Assembly: GCA_963070105.1 (NCBI GenBank)
Contig: OY718803.1
Location: 4,260,507 to 4,324,506, forward strand
Reading direction: 5' to 3'
Length of the DNA: 64,000 nucleotides
Source of the DNA: Litomosoides sigmodontis
Taxonomy: Eukaryota > Nematoda > Chromadorea > Rhabditida > Onchocercidae
Positions 12,973 through 25,766 of this stretch are shown here, in pieces. The notes beneath the pieces are model-generated. The model saw only the letters and a list, made by a program, of their open reading frames with translations. It was not told where the DNA came from and made no database searches. Made by a program: the position numbers and the translations under genes. Position 1 is the first letter of the stretch. Each line of letters begins with the position of its first letter.

Positions 12973-15900
12973 TTAATATGGCTGCTTGAGGAGCGATTTG
13001 GTCGAATCAAAAACAATATCATCATCATCGGATACAATAGAATCAAAATCGTTCAGAGGAAGGCGTTCAAAGCCATCTTTCCACCGTTTGGTCTTCCTAC
13101 TATGAGCACTGCTTGATCGATATAGGCCAATCTGGAAATGCATTTCAAGACCTTGCAGTATTGATGAGGATGAAATATGGGAATTAAAGGGTATTACGGG
13201 AAAGCAAAAATTTTCATTTATTTCAAATCTATGTGAAATATGCTGCCTTATATACAAACAAAATAAGTTATTGTCACTTTTCAAATAAAAGTATCTCAAA
13301 ACATCGGAAATTGAAGAGTAGTCCTTAATGATTTTATATTTAGTCAAAATAATTCTACCACGGGCGTTCGTTCATTCATTGCACAATAATGCGAATCATT
13401 AATTCACTTCATTCAAGCCTACACCGCGACCCTCTATCAGTCTCAACATCTGGATTGCTATCAAAAGTCCAGTTACATGAAGGAAACCAGGAGTTTCTTC
13501 AAAAAATAGTCCCAACAATTTCAATTTAATATACAATGAAGATTTTAAGCAATGGTTATAAACAGAATAATGAAGAAAACGCTCACAAAAACAAGCGCCA
13601 AAATGCAAAATGCAGTGAGTGGAATAAAAAAGTTCCCTTTCGTGAACAGTGAAGAGAATGTGGAGGATTCTGTCAGCAATATATCATGTATTGTCTGCCT
13701 GTGTAAAACAACCTGAAGTTATTCACGAATTTAAGAACAAATAACACTCTTTAAAACTTTTTAAAACCAAGAATTAAAGAAGCTCCCGAAAACTGCATTT
13801 TAGATTACTTTGAATATTGCGAAACTTATCAAATTAACGTGATGCAAAATCTGAGAAAAGTTATTACACGCTTCAAACGAATCTGAGTAATTCGGAAAAT
13901 TGAAATAGCAGCGTACTTTAGTAGAAAAAGTGTACGGATAATAACTCTCCTTGCGTACAACAACGGTATAAATTCCAGGTGATAACCAAATATAGTAATA
14001 ACCATCACGTTTCGTATAAAAAACAAAATTGCCAACTGTTAACTTTACTGGTGCTTTCACTGGTTTACCATAGATTCCTTTGATAGTGCCCGATAAACCT
14101 TGTACCCCCTATAAAATTTTCTTATAAAAATTTAGTACTTTCGAATAGAAATATAAAAAATAAAAAGTGACTAGTGGCTCTCAGTGTAATCAAGATTACA
14201 AGAGAATAACAGATAAAAATGTTTCAGACGGTAAAAACACTGATCAGTCTAAAGAACAAACAATATTACTGCAAAAATAATCCACTCCCTATTCCTTTCG
14301 CGATTAAGCGACATCTTTCGATGCCGAGTATACTGCTTCTCTGATGCATCCTTTCAACATAGAAGAGCTTTGTAAAACCTAAATTTTTAAATCCAAAAAG
14401 TTGAACCTTAAAAAGAGTTGATATTAGTGAGGCCTTATTTTCTGTATAAAGATGCCCCGTTCCGCTTTCCTCATAGCAACAAGCTGTCTGCACAAGCAGA
14501 ATATCGGGCATCTTTTGCCACTTGTCCGCGAGCCAGTTGAGTTCACTTACAACTGATTGTGGAATAAAATCACCTCTAAAACTAAGATAAATTTTGAGCA
14601 TATTTGAGCATAAGAAGTTAAAAAGCTAAGAAGTGTTGGTTTACTTGAAACCCATGTTTTCTAGGCTATAGATACTACACTTTAACCCAAATGTTAAAGG
14701 ATCAAATAAATTTATTTAGTGTTAAAGAATGGGAAAGAGGTAAAGTTTGCCGCTACAGGTCAGCAAAAACATAGCCCTATATTATGGATAGATACATAGT
14801 TCTTCAAATATTTAGAGTTTATTCTCAGAGCATTTACCTGTTACACATTTCACTTCCACTTGCTCCCATTAATGAATGTAACGAGACATAATTGAATGCC
14901 AAAGCCTTTGCTCTTCCCAGTCCGGAAATATCAGAGTATCGTACTTTTACCCCACCTGTACCCAATAGTATAACATAATCAATAAGAGGGTAAATGCGTA
15001 ATACTTGTTCAATGAATGGTTTAAACCGCACTTCTGATGTATAATCATGACAATATGGCTGTTTATATGGTATGTTCGGAATCAAAATTAACGTTGATGT
15101 ATTTAGTAGTTCACGAACAGTTTGGTTTCTTAATGATTCCGCACAAAGATCAGCTGCAAATTCATGAACCATCGACGAGGTCTTCTAAAATTAGTTACTT
15201 GAAACCTGGCTTTGAAAATCTGTTTCAAAATTACTTTAAACGACTAATTCAACTCTGTCATTAAACCAAGCCAATAAGAAGATGAAGAATAGATAATTCG
15301 AAGTTCAACAGGCAATAAAAACTGTAGTAAAAGAATTTTTGCTTTCATTTCTTCTTTATATTATATGAATCCATGTTTATATTTCCAAAAATAATACTCT
15401 TTCACTTTTTTCATTCAATGTACTCAAACTAATGTACCTGTTCTACAGCCATTACAAGAGTGTGCGGCATGCCACCACTGCCAAATACTATAGCTTTCAT
15501 CAAACCAATATTAATTATCGAGGCACAATTCTTTTTCGCGATGTTCCACGCGCTAGCACTAATTGCTTCAGTTATCTCTGCTGGCAAGATGTAACGTGCC
15601 AAATCGGTGGATGGCGTCGCTGAATATTCTGTTACCAGATCTTTCACACCAACAAAAACATTTACTACTATCTAAAATTTATTATTCTGAAATTCACGAA
15701 ATTTCTAAAATTCAGCATTTAAAATATGAAACATAGACAATTCTGTCAATGTTTTCGTGATTTCGCAATCTTACCTGTAGAACAGCAGCAACAGTCGCAA
15801 GCGTCAATTCTGGCTGGTTGAAGTCACAGCCTAACGAGACGCCTAATTGAAATGTTTTCATTATATTTAACGTATCAATCACCGATGAAACTGCACTGCC

Positions 15901-18900
15901 CAACATATGGTTGGTACAGCCAGTTGTTTTATTATTCAACGCACTGTAAAAGCAAAACTATTTAATAAAGAAAGTTATTTAGAGGAATTAATTTTTGGCA
16001 TTAAAATATCAAATTAATGAAAAAACTGAACTATGCCTTTTGCAAAAGATGAGATAATTCCTATTTACGTAGAAAGTAAACTATTAAATAATCACTCATC
16101 ATGAACTAGAGAAAACAATATTAAGAGAACTACTTTGCTAAACTGTCATCAAATTTCTTTTGATCGAATTGATTAGGAGTATTAATTCCAGCACTAAATA
16201 ATGTTGATTTTGGTGATCCTTGTCCAAACAATAATATAACATCTAGTTCATGATCCTGCAATCAAAACAATAAATCTTCAGCCTCCATCTAGCAACATAA
16301 GGGTAGATCAGCACGCACTATTATATTTTGGTAAAAACCATTTAATAGTGAAAGATAAAATAGCAGACATTATTACTTGCGGTAAAATTCGACTTTCTGA
16401 TGGAATCTCTAAAAATAACCCTTAAATAAAAAGCATGCTCCGTTGATAATGAAGAAAGTAAATGTAAGGTAGATTGCTGAAGTACTGGAACAAATAAATC
16501 CTCAGGTAAGCAGGTAGCACTTGCTAATTCTTGAACGACTGACTTCCCTAGTGAATCGACACCAAATACCGCAATTCGTACTGCTCCTTCTCCTCTTACA
16601 CTAACACCATCAACTGAATTCATGTTAAATAAGATCAGACAATTTATATTAATCATTTTTTGCTATAGAGGTAAATTTTTACAATGTTACTTGTAAGCAC
16701 ATTAAAACCAAAAGTCATAAAAAGCTAACTGAAAGCTTTTATCGCTAACATCAGTAAAACATCGAATGTGTTAGAAATTTTTCAAATAAAAAACTGAACG
16801 GTTTTCTCCGCAGAGCTTCTGTTCCAATGTAACATTGACCAATTTTGCGGCTCCTTCATCTACGGTTATGTTGAATATTTGCGGTAAATACTTCCGATGA
16901 CTAACAAAAACCTTAAACAATCAAAAGTACACTCATTCAAATAAATTATACTATAATTTTTATAAACTACCAAAAAGAATACCGTGTATGTACCAGGCAG
17001 CAGAATTCGCCAGAACTCGCCTTCATCCGTAGTTGTTATATTCTTCCCTTGACTGATCGATATAACGGCATTTTTGACTGGATATCCTTTCTGATCAATC
17101 ACAAATCCTTTTATTCCTAGACGCAAAATATTTGACGGAATATCAAGCAAATATTAAGTCTAGAATTTAACTACCATCTTTTTTCGTCATACACGCCAGA
17201 AGTGCGTCCGCTAATAGAACAAAATAAACACACAAATTAATAAGAAGAAATAATAACGTGTAACTTGAAACTAAATTAAAGAAGTAAAGGACACCTCGAT
17301 GTACGTACTCCATGTATGCAAAAAGTGAATACTTGTGTTCTTTCCATAATTGCGGCAATATACTTTTTCTAGGAAATTTGTAACAACCCATTTCTACAGT
17401 GATTTCCAAACAATTTGTATTGACATACTGCCAGTCTTGCATTCCACCAGCTACATGATACCACAATGCACCATTTGTAATGCCATTCAAAAAGAAATCA
17501 CCATTAACATCTAATCCACATCTTCAATAACAATATCAAAGTTTCTAAAAGAATCCTAGTCCTAACTAAAGCATTTATCTAAACAACATCGTTGTCTAGA
17601 AAACGCTAGGAAAACATAATTGAAGAAAGTAGTAAATACTGAATGCTGGCTTTAAGTTCTTCAATTTTATTTACGGATAACTGAAAAGTAAAGTCTTTTA
17701 GATACTGAAATAACGAAAAAGGAATCAAAGCAAATATTGACTTACCTTCGGCCAGTTTTCCACATATTAGAATGTGCTCGAGCATACGAATATGCTAAGG
17801 CTACAAAAAGGCGGTCATCTGCGGTCGGCGAATAAATGTTGTCCTGCCCTGTCGTCGAATCATCGTAAGGATAATTAGCTACTAATGAACCTGAACAGCT
17901 TACTAGCAAATTTTCTCCTCATAAAATTTTGTACTAATAGAAGGAGGTGCTTCCATGTTTTACTTCGTTTTCGGAGCAAAATGTGATACGTACTTTTTGC
18001 GCAAAAATTTTCATCTTCCAATCTTGATCAGCAGCTATATTAGTTATTAAAAAAACCAGAAATCCCAAATCTACTGAGCAATGGAATGAGCTCATTTTAA
18101 ATGAAAAACTCAATCACTAAATCTACAAAAAACAGCCACCTTGCTTGAGTTTTGCTGTTCCACTGCTCCAAAAAACCTATCAAAAAAAAACTAAAAATTC
18201 TTCCAAAACTTTCAGAAAACTTTTGTACATGTAAGAAAATTCTCTGAGCTACGAGCTGCTATAGAGAAAACCGAACCTCCATGGAAATTAGCAGAAAGGA
18301 CAAATGGGTATTGCCGGAACCACTTAATTGCTGCCAGTGTTTCTTTTTCAAGGAACATTCCTCCAGATATATCTCGATGTGAAGGAAAACGTGCTGGGAA
18401 ATTTCGATTAAGGTCAATACCGTGATCGTTTGAACGACCCTGTAAGACTTCTGAATCACTGTTAATAAAATTAGCGTAAAGGTAGGTTAAAAACAATAAA
18501 TACAAAAGGAATCCAACAGTGACTATTTGATAATCAAAAGAACAATCATTGGTTGTCAAATAGTCACTATTGGATTCCTTTTGAACTAATAACGCTAATA
18601 CTACTGCCATGATGCCGTAATTTCTTTTAGTTCTCTTAATGCAAAAGCAATGTTAATATGTGAAAACAACTTGAAAAGTTAAACACAGAATAATATTGGC
18701 TTAATGCCTAATTGTAAATTAGTGCTAATAAAACACTTACATTAAATCCAGAACGATCACCTTCGTTACTCAATTCATAACCATCTGGATTGATTGAAGG
18801 CATAATATGAATTCGTACATTATCTACTAGATCTGTCACATATCGGTTTTTCCCGTAATTCTCACACAATAACGCAATAAAATAAAGCATTACTTCACGG

Positions 18901-19909
18901 CCTACAACCTTAAATATTATGTACAATAATCACTGTTTAAGTTATGTGAAAAGCAAATACTGTATTTGTAATTATGCAAGTAGCGTGTTGCATGGTTTTA
19001 TTATTCCACTAAATGTTCAATTCCGTTTCATTAAGGGAGTGAAGAGCATTCCCAATTACACCAACTTTCACTAGAATGAAACGAGAAATACGAAATCAGC
19101 CCTCACGAAGTAATAATACATTCGTATTACATTTGATTAGCATAAAATTAGGGTAACGTGGAAAACTCCCCTGCTATTCCTGTGCTTTTTTCAAATATAG
19201 CACACACAAATAGCCCTACAATCTAAATTTTTCCTATTCGATTTCTCGAACCATTAATCCCATAAAGCATATTAAAATAGAGTATAAAGTGATGAATGAA
19301 ATACTTCATTTCCATGCATATTAGCGACAAATTTGATCTCTGGAACGCCAAGCCTATGAATCCGAGGACTTCTTGAAATGGCCAACACCCATAAAGTTCT
19401 GTTCCTCACGCTCTCACCGATTGAATACAACCATGTTATATTTGGATATTTCGCAGCATATTCCTTCAGCCAAGCCGTCATAGATAAGTAATTATGATTG
19501 AAAATTCTATAAGCAATAGCAAAAATGATAGGGTTTTATCTGAATAACAGTTTGTTTTCAAATTTCAACCGGGCTACTTAAATCTTCATATTATCCATAT
19601 ATTAGTTTCAAAGTTTCAACATATTATCTGTCTAACTTACAATTAAATTTAGGGCAAGGAAGTTAGAAATAACCTTTCTGGATCGACATCATTGAGTTTA
19701 CCCACACGTTTCTGCATATATTCATGAGAATAAAAAATTGAAACATTTTCAGTTTTGTTACCAAAATAAGTCCATAATGGACCGTGACGAGAAAGACTTA
19801 ATTCCTCCAAAGTAGCAATAATATCGTCATCCCAATTTATCGCTGATATAATAATAATAAAGAAAACCCATATAAACCATGCAGTCCATGAAGAGATCCA
19901 AAATGCCAT
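12973..19909 (-). CDS. Carboxypeptidase D-like membrane metallocarboxypeptidase (M14B)
   Basis: This family trims C-terminal Lys/Arg from peptides in the secretory pathway. Exons, in transcript order: 19909-19674, 19506-19305, 18908-18741, 18439-18277, 17890-17746, 17521-17295, 17116-16983, 16911-16800, 16613-16369, 16255-16134, 15943-15775, 15671-15438, 15184-14838, 14575-14407, 14108-13917, 13712-13564, 13099-12973. Frame is kept throughout, giving about 1046 residues. A signal peptide (about 1-25) precedes domain 1, which keeps the zinc ligands H143/E146 (NMHGNE) and H254 (NFHGGS) and the catalytic E348 (ITVEMG). A transthyretin-like module follows. Domain 2 lacks these residues and is probably inactive. 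A second transthyretin-like module, a transmembrane helix (about 983-1005) and a 41-residue tail (WKDGFERL, acidic run, SLL) follow, like the CPD sorting tail. Vertebrate CPD has three domains; here there are two. The donor at 16369 is weak. Confidence 0.9.
18503..18583. repeat. Inverted (foldback) repeat in CPD intron 3
   Basis: Arms at 18503-18530 and 18556-18583 are reverse complements over 28 bases with one mismatch, separated by 25 bases. The pair lies inside the intron between exons 18741-18908 and 18277-18439 and would form a strong hairpin in the pre-mRNA. No flanking duplication was noticed. Confidence 0.85.
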
Positions 19910-19921
19910 CAAAATGTCGAA

Positions 19922-20988
19922 CTAAATTTCGTAAAACAAATTAAAAAAGACTATAGTGAATGACAATTCACAAATGAAATGAATAGTAATAATAAAGGAT
20001 GTATGCAGATCGGGACTTCTTTAATGCAGTAGTCTGAAAATTTCCATGATGTTCCTCTCGTACAACAAACTGTTGAAAGCAATGCAAATTAACAAAATAT
20101 ATTTACTTAAATCTTCCTGAACTGTAAAATGTGCAAAGGGCGTCAACCAGACAACTCCACACATTACTGATTTGCAGAAGAAACATACGCCAAATCAGAA
20201 AAAGGAATTTCTAAGAACTTCAAATATGAGGCTACGAAGAGGAAAATGCAAAAAAAAATAAGATGCTAGAGGCTGTAATGTGTACAGCACAGTCAGTCAG
20301 TTATACAAGTCTGTTTACCGTATCTACGTACTCCATTTATTCATCAACCACCTGTAGCTCTAAAGTCACTTTCATAATGAGTACACCAACAGTCGAAAAA
20401 TTCTAAATATCTGACTTCTTTCCTTCATGACAATTTTCGATTTTATGAAACTTAAACAACTTTAAGTCCCTCAACTGTACCTCGTCTAATATGCACACCA
20501 TTCATGAAATGAACAAAATATCTTCAGAAATTTTAACTTTGACTGGAACATCCTTGCATCAAATCCTACCCAGAATTTTTATGAAAAGACGATGAGTTAT
20601 GACATCCAAAAATGAAGCCGAGCAAAAAAAGAAGTAATAAACATCTTTACTCCGAACTAAAACAACATCCAGTATCAACAGTTTGAAATTTATCTACAGC
20701 TAACCTTTATGAAAGTGATCAAAAAGGAGAGCAACAAATGTCAGTTCTTTCATTTTTGCCTTTGACATAAAATGAAAACAAAAAAAACATATATAATTTA
20801 AAAAGTAATGAAAAATTTCAAAACCTTACATCAAAAATATCAAAATCATAATAACTTCTGATTTTTCTATGTGATCGCCCCAAAGCACACTTTAGTTTAG
20901 ATGTCATACATAACGGTTAAACAGAAGTCAACAACATACCACTTTAAAAAGACAATAAACCTCATAATAACTATAGGCATATAAGTGT
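19922..20988. other. Intergenic region between LTV1 and CPD
   Basis: About 1.1 kb lies between the LTV1 stop and the presumed trans-splice acceptor of CPD (AG on the minus strand at 19923-19922). Both genes are on the minus strand. The region is AT-rich and no gene is visible. It should hold the LTV1 3' UTR and the CPD promoter, unless the two genes are co-transcribed. Confidence 0.55.
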
Positions 20989-23900
20989 TTACACAATGGG
21001 TGTCATTTTAATAACGGAGCCATTGCAACATGCAGCCGCTTTCTTTCGCTCTTCCTTGAATGTTAATTTATTACATTTCTTTTCTGCTCTTCGTTCAGCT
21101 CGAACCATTTTAATAGCTGCTTTTCTTGTTTTTCGTTCTTCTGCTGTTTCTCCTCGTTTTCTTACTGTTGCTGAAGATGCTTTTGATATCACTGACTTTG
21201 ATGACTGAACTGAGCAATCCATTTTCTGCAAAAAATTTGGAGTTTAAAATTTAAATAGCTAGAAGTTCAATTCTTGACTTTCAACTAAAGAGACATAAAT
21301 AACGTACATTAATAGTTTTGGAGCAGTGTTAGCTACCAGCGTGGCAACTTTTTTCCGCAAAATTTCTTTAAACTTAACTAAGTCATAAATTTCATAAATC
21401 AGGCAACCGATGTTTATTAGTATATTATTGGGAAAGCTTTCAAGAAATCATCTCAAAAATAAACAAGAAATGAAAAATAAATATATAAAAAAATCCAACT
21501 CTTTTGAAAAATTAACAAACTTCTAGTTGTCTTAGAACCGATTTAAGTTTTGTTTTACGTGAAGAGTCATCGATGAGAGCAGGTCGATTATAAGTATTGG
21601 AATAAGCGGAGACAATAGTTTCGCAATCCCACTTGGCCTTTTTCCTTTGAGGGCAAACTATCGTGATCTTCTCAACCTCTTCGTCCATCTTTAATCTTTC
21701 ATCATCTATTTCGGCATAACGCTGAGCCAATACATCCCTTTGCTGTAAAATCGGTCCACTAATAATTGAATGAAATTATATTATAATATCTCTCTTCAGT
21801 TTTCCGATGACGGTCACAATTAATTAGCATCCAAATCGTAGCCTTGTAAAAAGTGGTGATGAAAGAAACAATAAAACGCATAACACATAAAAATTTATTT
21901 AAATAAATGAATAAAAAAAATGTCAACCAGAACAAGTTCCACTCGTTTGTTTTTGAAATCTTCTGCAAGAATTTTCATTCCATCAGAGTTTGGATCCAGA
22001 AGAAACTTTTCTTCATCCTAAAGTTCAATTTAGTTAAACTTCCTACCTGGGAACAGTTATAGAATTGTTATGCATGGCGTGCAAAATCAATATCAATTTC
22101 TAAAACAGTACCTCACTAGCTCCCTCATCATCTGTTCCACTGTATTCTTCACATAATTTGTTGAATTTTTCATCAATCGGTAGTAACTCTGTTTTACTTT
22201 TCACTGGGATGAAAATATCATCTTCCAACATTTGATCATCATCATGGTACGGATCTTTAAAAACACAAAAAAAGGCTTGTCCGATAGCTTTAATAACCCT
22301 GCCACAACCTTTCTTACAAGGAAAATGATCACCAACAGTGAAAAAACCATCTATTTAAAATAATTACTAAGAATATACCAAATTCCATCTCTTCATCGTT
22401 ATCGTCATCATCACAAATGGATGGCTTCTCACGAAATTTGTTCTTCAGAAGCGAAAGTGATATCGGTGGTGGCAACACAGGTAATTCACCACCACTAGCT
22501 TGCAAGACAAAGTCATCATCCAGGTCATTAGTTGGATTTTCAAATTCGTCACCTGTTAGGTCAGCAATAACATGTGGATCGATATGCATTTCCCCTAGAA
22601 AAATATTTTCTCAAAAAGTATAATGATCAACTAGATATTGCTTTATTTTCTTAATTTGAAATTCGTCCAGAATCCTGCAAACTTTTCAAAATGGTTTTCT
22701 CGCTATCAGTCAGAGAGATTAATGCAGAGAACAAATGTGGGCGAAAAGGAATGAACTGTAGTTATCGTGTGGCAGGACTTCCTAAGAATATCTCTGTCAG
22801 TAGGACTGAAAATTTGGTCCCCGGATGACTTAATTTTATAATTAATGTACAAAGGAGGCTTTAGATAGATTACAGTTCGCCTTATCATGATCAACTAGCT
22901 ATCGCTAGAATCACTCGATTTTTCTCGTTCCATTATCGTCAGAGTCAAGCGGCAACAAGGATTAAACAACCACATCAGAATCTCTTCATGTTGTTTTTGG
23001 AGAAGTTTGAAAGCAAATCATGAGGATAAAAAACAAAATTCTTATTTTAGAAAAACGAATTTTTAAAATAATAGATCAAACTAGACAGTAAATATACCCG
23101 GCAATGTTCCCTTCTTCAGCAATTCAGCATTGATTTCATAGCCATTTGCTTCATATATATTTGTCAAAATATTTGTTTTTTCCACAGGTGCTCTAATAAT
23201 TGACTGCTCTACTCCATTTTCTATTACCTGAAGGTTCACTTGTTCCTTCAATATATTTTTAACTCTGCCAAGAAGTTAAATAAGATCCCAATAAAGACAT
23301 AAAAATTCGTACATATGCTTTTCGACAACTGCTGCTTATTGTCTAATTGCCACATTCATTCTGCATTGAACGTGAGTTCAACTGTATCTTTTATTCAACC
23401 GCAAAGTAACCAGCAGATGTCGGAGCAAAGAAATTACAGAAACAAAACATTTAAGAATTAATTATAAGTAAACTATGTATTCCCACACCATTTTTTACAG
23501 TATTCCTAATAATGATTTTTCAAATCAAAATTACTGCAGTTCCATAATGCCTTGCAAGCAATGATCGATAAAAAGCAAAAATTATCAATCCTTTTTATCG
23601 CGTCTAATCAAGAGATGGTTATGCATGATATCCTTGCATTTTTACTGCAATATCAGCAATAATCAATCAATAAATACATTAAAACAATGAAGCAGACATT
23701 AAATTTACCTCGTTTATCTCCTTCAAGTGCTGCAAATAGTCATAGCCATCATCAAAATATATGCCACATCTGTCATACTCCTCCACATTCTGGAATGGAA
23801 ACACAAAATTCGACGGATTCTGCTCTAGTAAATTTACACAACGCAGTCCATTATTTACTTTGTTATAAGAAATTGTACATGGACTGTAGATTCATCAACA

Positions 23901-24309
23901 ACTACGAATTCGTGGTGATAGCCTATCCTGCTTGATTCAACAGTTCCAACCTTTTTTCTAGTCGACTGCTGCACATGTTCACTATTGCATTTGTCAGCAC
24001 CTCGGTTTTCAGGAATTAAACGAAACGTTTTGGAATGTTTTTTATCAATCCACTTCTTGTGTTTCGGCTGAAAAATCAATTAAAGCTGATGGTAATTGAT
24101 GATATCTGTCCTTTTTATTAATATTAGTGGAGATTTGTCAAAGCTTATATTTCAGCCCCCTCGATTATACATTTTAGCAATGTATTTAAGGAAATCTAAA
24201 TGCAATACCATTCTTTACCATATCATATGAATATAACTGGATGCTTATAATATCAAAAATTTTACAAATCCCACACTTAATTTATGGATATATCAAAATT
24301 TATTACCAT
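20989..24309 (-). CDS. ltv1: LTV1-like ribosome biogenesis factor
   Basis: LTV1 is a 40S-subunit assembly and export factor of the nucleolus and cytoplasm. Exons in transcript order: 24309-24307 (ATG only), 24067-23879, 23789-23709, 23227-23098, 22594-22379, 22254-22112, 22017-21934, 21742-21521, 21225-20989. All phases fit and give 434 residues, close to human LTV1 (about 475). Diagnostic segments are the basic N-terminus (KKWIDKKHSKTFRLIP), the string YFDDGYDYLQHLK, LDDDFVLQA, the WDCETIVSAYSN box and the basic C-terminal RKRGETAEERKTRKAAIK. The middle is rich in Asp/Glu. The one-codon first exon is an inference: ATG|GTAATA follows an acceptor (exon edge 24314) and joins in phase to the conserved N-terminus. 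Confidence 0.88.
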
Positions 24310-24314
24310 TTCCA

Positions 24315-25010
24315 CTGTACGAAAAATGTGTGTCTAAATGATATGCACCCTGAAATACAACATTGCATGCAATGTGGATAGAAATTTTCAGTCTCAATAC
24401 AAAATTCCATAAGTAAGAATCAATCCCAACATAAAAATAAAATCGTAAATTTCTGGATTCGAATTGTACGGCAGAAATTGTGAGAAATTTTTCGAATTTG
24501 GTACAAATTGGATGATACGTTAGACTTCAACGTACTAACATATTAAACACTTGTAAGAGAATTTTTTGAGAAAATATGAGACAATAAAAAGAAAATAAAA
24601 TATACATGTAAGCTTATAACATTAGCAAATGAGAAAACTTTTCGGACAGGTAAAGAAGCTATATCCCGTCTTTTACCCACTTCTAGCTGAAGCGGTCGGA
24701 ATCTCGTGGCAAACTACGTAATACGATATCGTTTGTCTCACACCGCGTGTTATTGGTTTCTGTTGTTGCTGTTTATTTGAAATAAGTTCCTTTGAGTAAT
24801 CCCGGAGAACTCACCTCAAAAATACTGAGTTTTAGATTGGTCTTAATATATAAGTGAAATTTTATTGATTTCATTACACACACAACAAGCGCAATTTGAT
24901 GAAGGGACACGGAGAGAAGTGCAGAGAATGCACTGATCGATTCGTGGCCAAGTTAGCAACGAGCGCTGATCGATTCGCATATTCCTTTATTTGCTTTTAA
25001 GGACTCTCAG
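24315..25010. promoter_or_regulatory. Divergent promoter region, LTV1/microprotein
   Basis: About 700 bases separate the 5' ends of LTV1 (-) and the microprotein gene (+). No gene is visible. A small palindrome (ACGATATCGT) occurs near 24722. The region presumably holds both promoters; no specific factor site is claimed. Confidence 0.4.
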
Positions 25011-25544
25011 ATGGATGTCGTATATGATTTTGTCGAAGGTTTGCTTCTTCTTTATATGAGCTACTCCATTTCTTTTATCCTAATTTTAGCAAAGGAGTAA
25101 TAAAAAAACTTTGCAGCGAAGAATTTACGTCTGCAATTACATTTCGTTCTACAGTTCAGTGGATGATAGTCCTCTGTCACCAAGCTTTTTTTCCTTACAA
25201 TCTATACCAACTATGTTGAAGTCTTTTAAAGTTGCTTTCTTTCAGGCATCCATGTTTTTATACCCTTGATTGCTGTACTTTTTATCGTGGCAACATTGTA
25301 TTTCGGAAGAAATGGTGAGAAGGAGTCAAAATCTCAGGAGACATTGACAGGTTAGTTTACTTCCTTGACTTGTTGTTACCATACGTACACCTGTGGGATA
25401 TTTGAAGTGTTATGAGTAAACGCATTTTTATCGGTAATTCATTTTTATCGGTAATTTATCATGTCTTATCTCACATAGGATAAAAATAAATCTTTTGTAG
25501 AATCCGCTGATGACTCCATGCTGCAAAAGTCAAAAAACGATTAG
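25011..25544 (+). CDS. Single-pass membrane microprotein, 58 residues, unknown function
   Basis: Three small exons (25011-25038, 25246-25350, 25501-25544) join in phase to an open frame of 58 codons and a TAG stop. The ATG directly follows CTCTCAG, a typical acceptor, so the mRNA is probably spliced-leader trans-spliced with almost no 5' UTR. Residues 1-10 are short and acidic (MDVVYDFVEG). Residues 11-30 are strongly hydrophobic and form one predicted transmembrane helix, followed by Arg31. Residues 31-58 are hydrophilic and rich in Glu, Ser and Lys. By the positive-inside rule the C-terminus is probably cytosolic. I do not recognise the family. The gene is divergent from LTV1 and convergent with mek-2. 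It could also be a short isoform of a longer gene, but no further exon was seen. Confidence 0.65.
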
Positions 25545-25760
25545 CAGGCGAAAATGTCTCTTTATGAAAAGCAACTAGAAGGTTCCAAAAACTATTCACA
25601 ATTTAAAGTTGATAGCAGCATGATAGCACGTGTTGCTGGCGAAACTCTTTACGGCTGGAAATTTATTACTTTTCATATTTAAGGTGCAGCAATTCGCTTC
25701 GGTATTTTAACACTGAACGACGAATATAATATAGTTGACGCATAGTACTTCTTGGAATAT

Positions 25761-25766
25761 AATAAA
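25761..25766 (+). other. Possible poly(A) signal of the microprotein gene
   Basis: AATAAA about 217 bases after the microprotein stop codon. Such hexamers are common by chance in AT-rich DNA. Confidence 0.3.

Noticed and set aside
18212..18610. 132-codon minus-strand ORF
   Set aside because: It is exon 18277-18439 of the carboxypeptidase gene read into its introns on both sides; conserved sequence stops at the splice sites.
19910..24309. LTV1-CPD operon
   Set aside because: The genes share a strand, but the gap is about 1.1 kb and there is no evidence of SL2-type processing.
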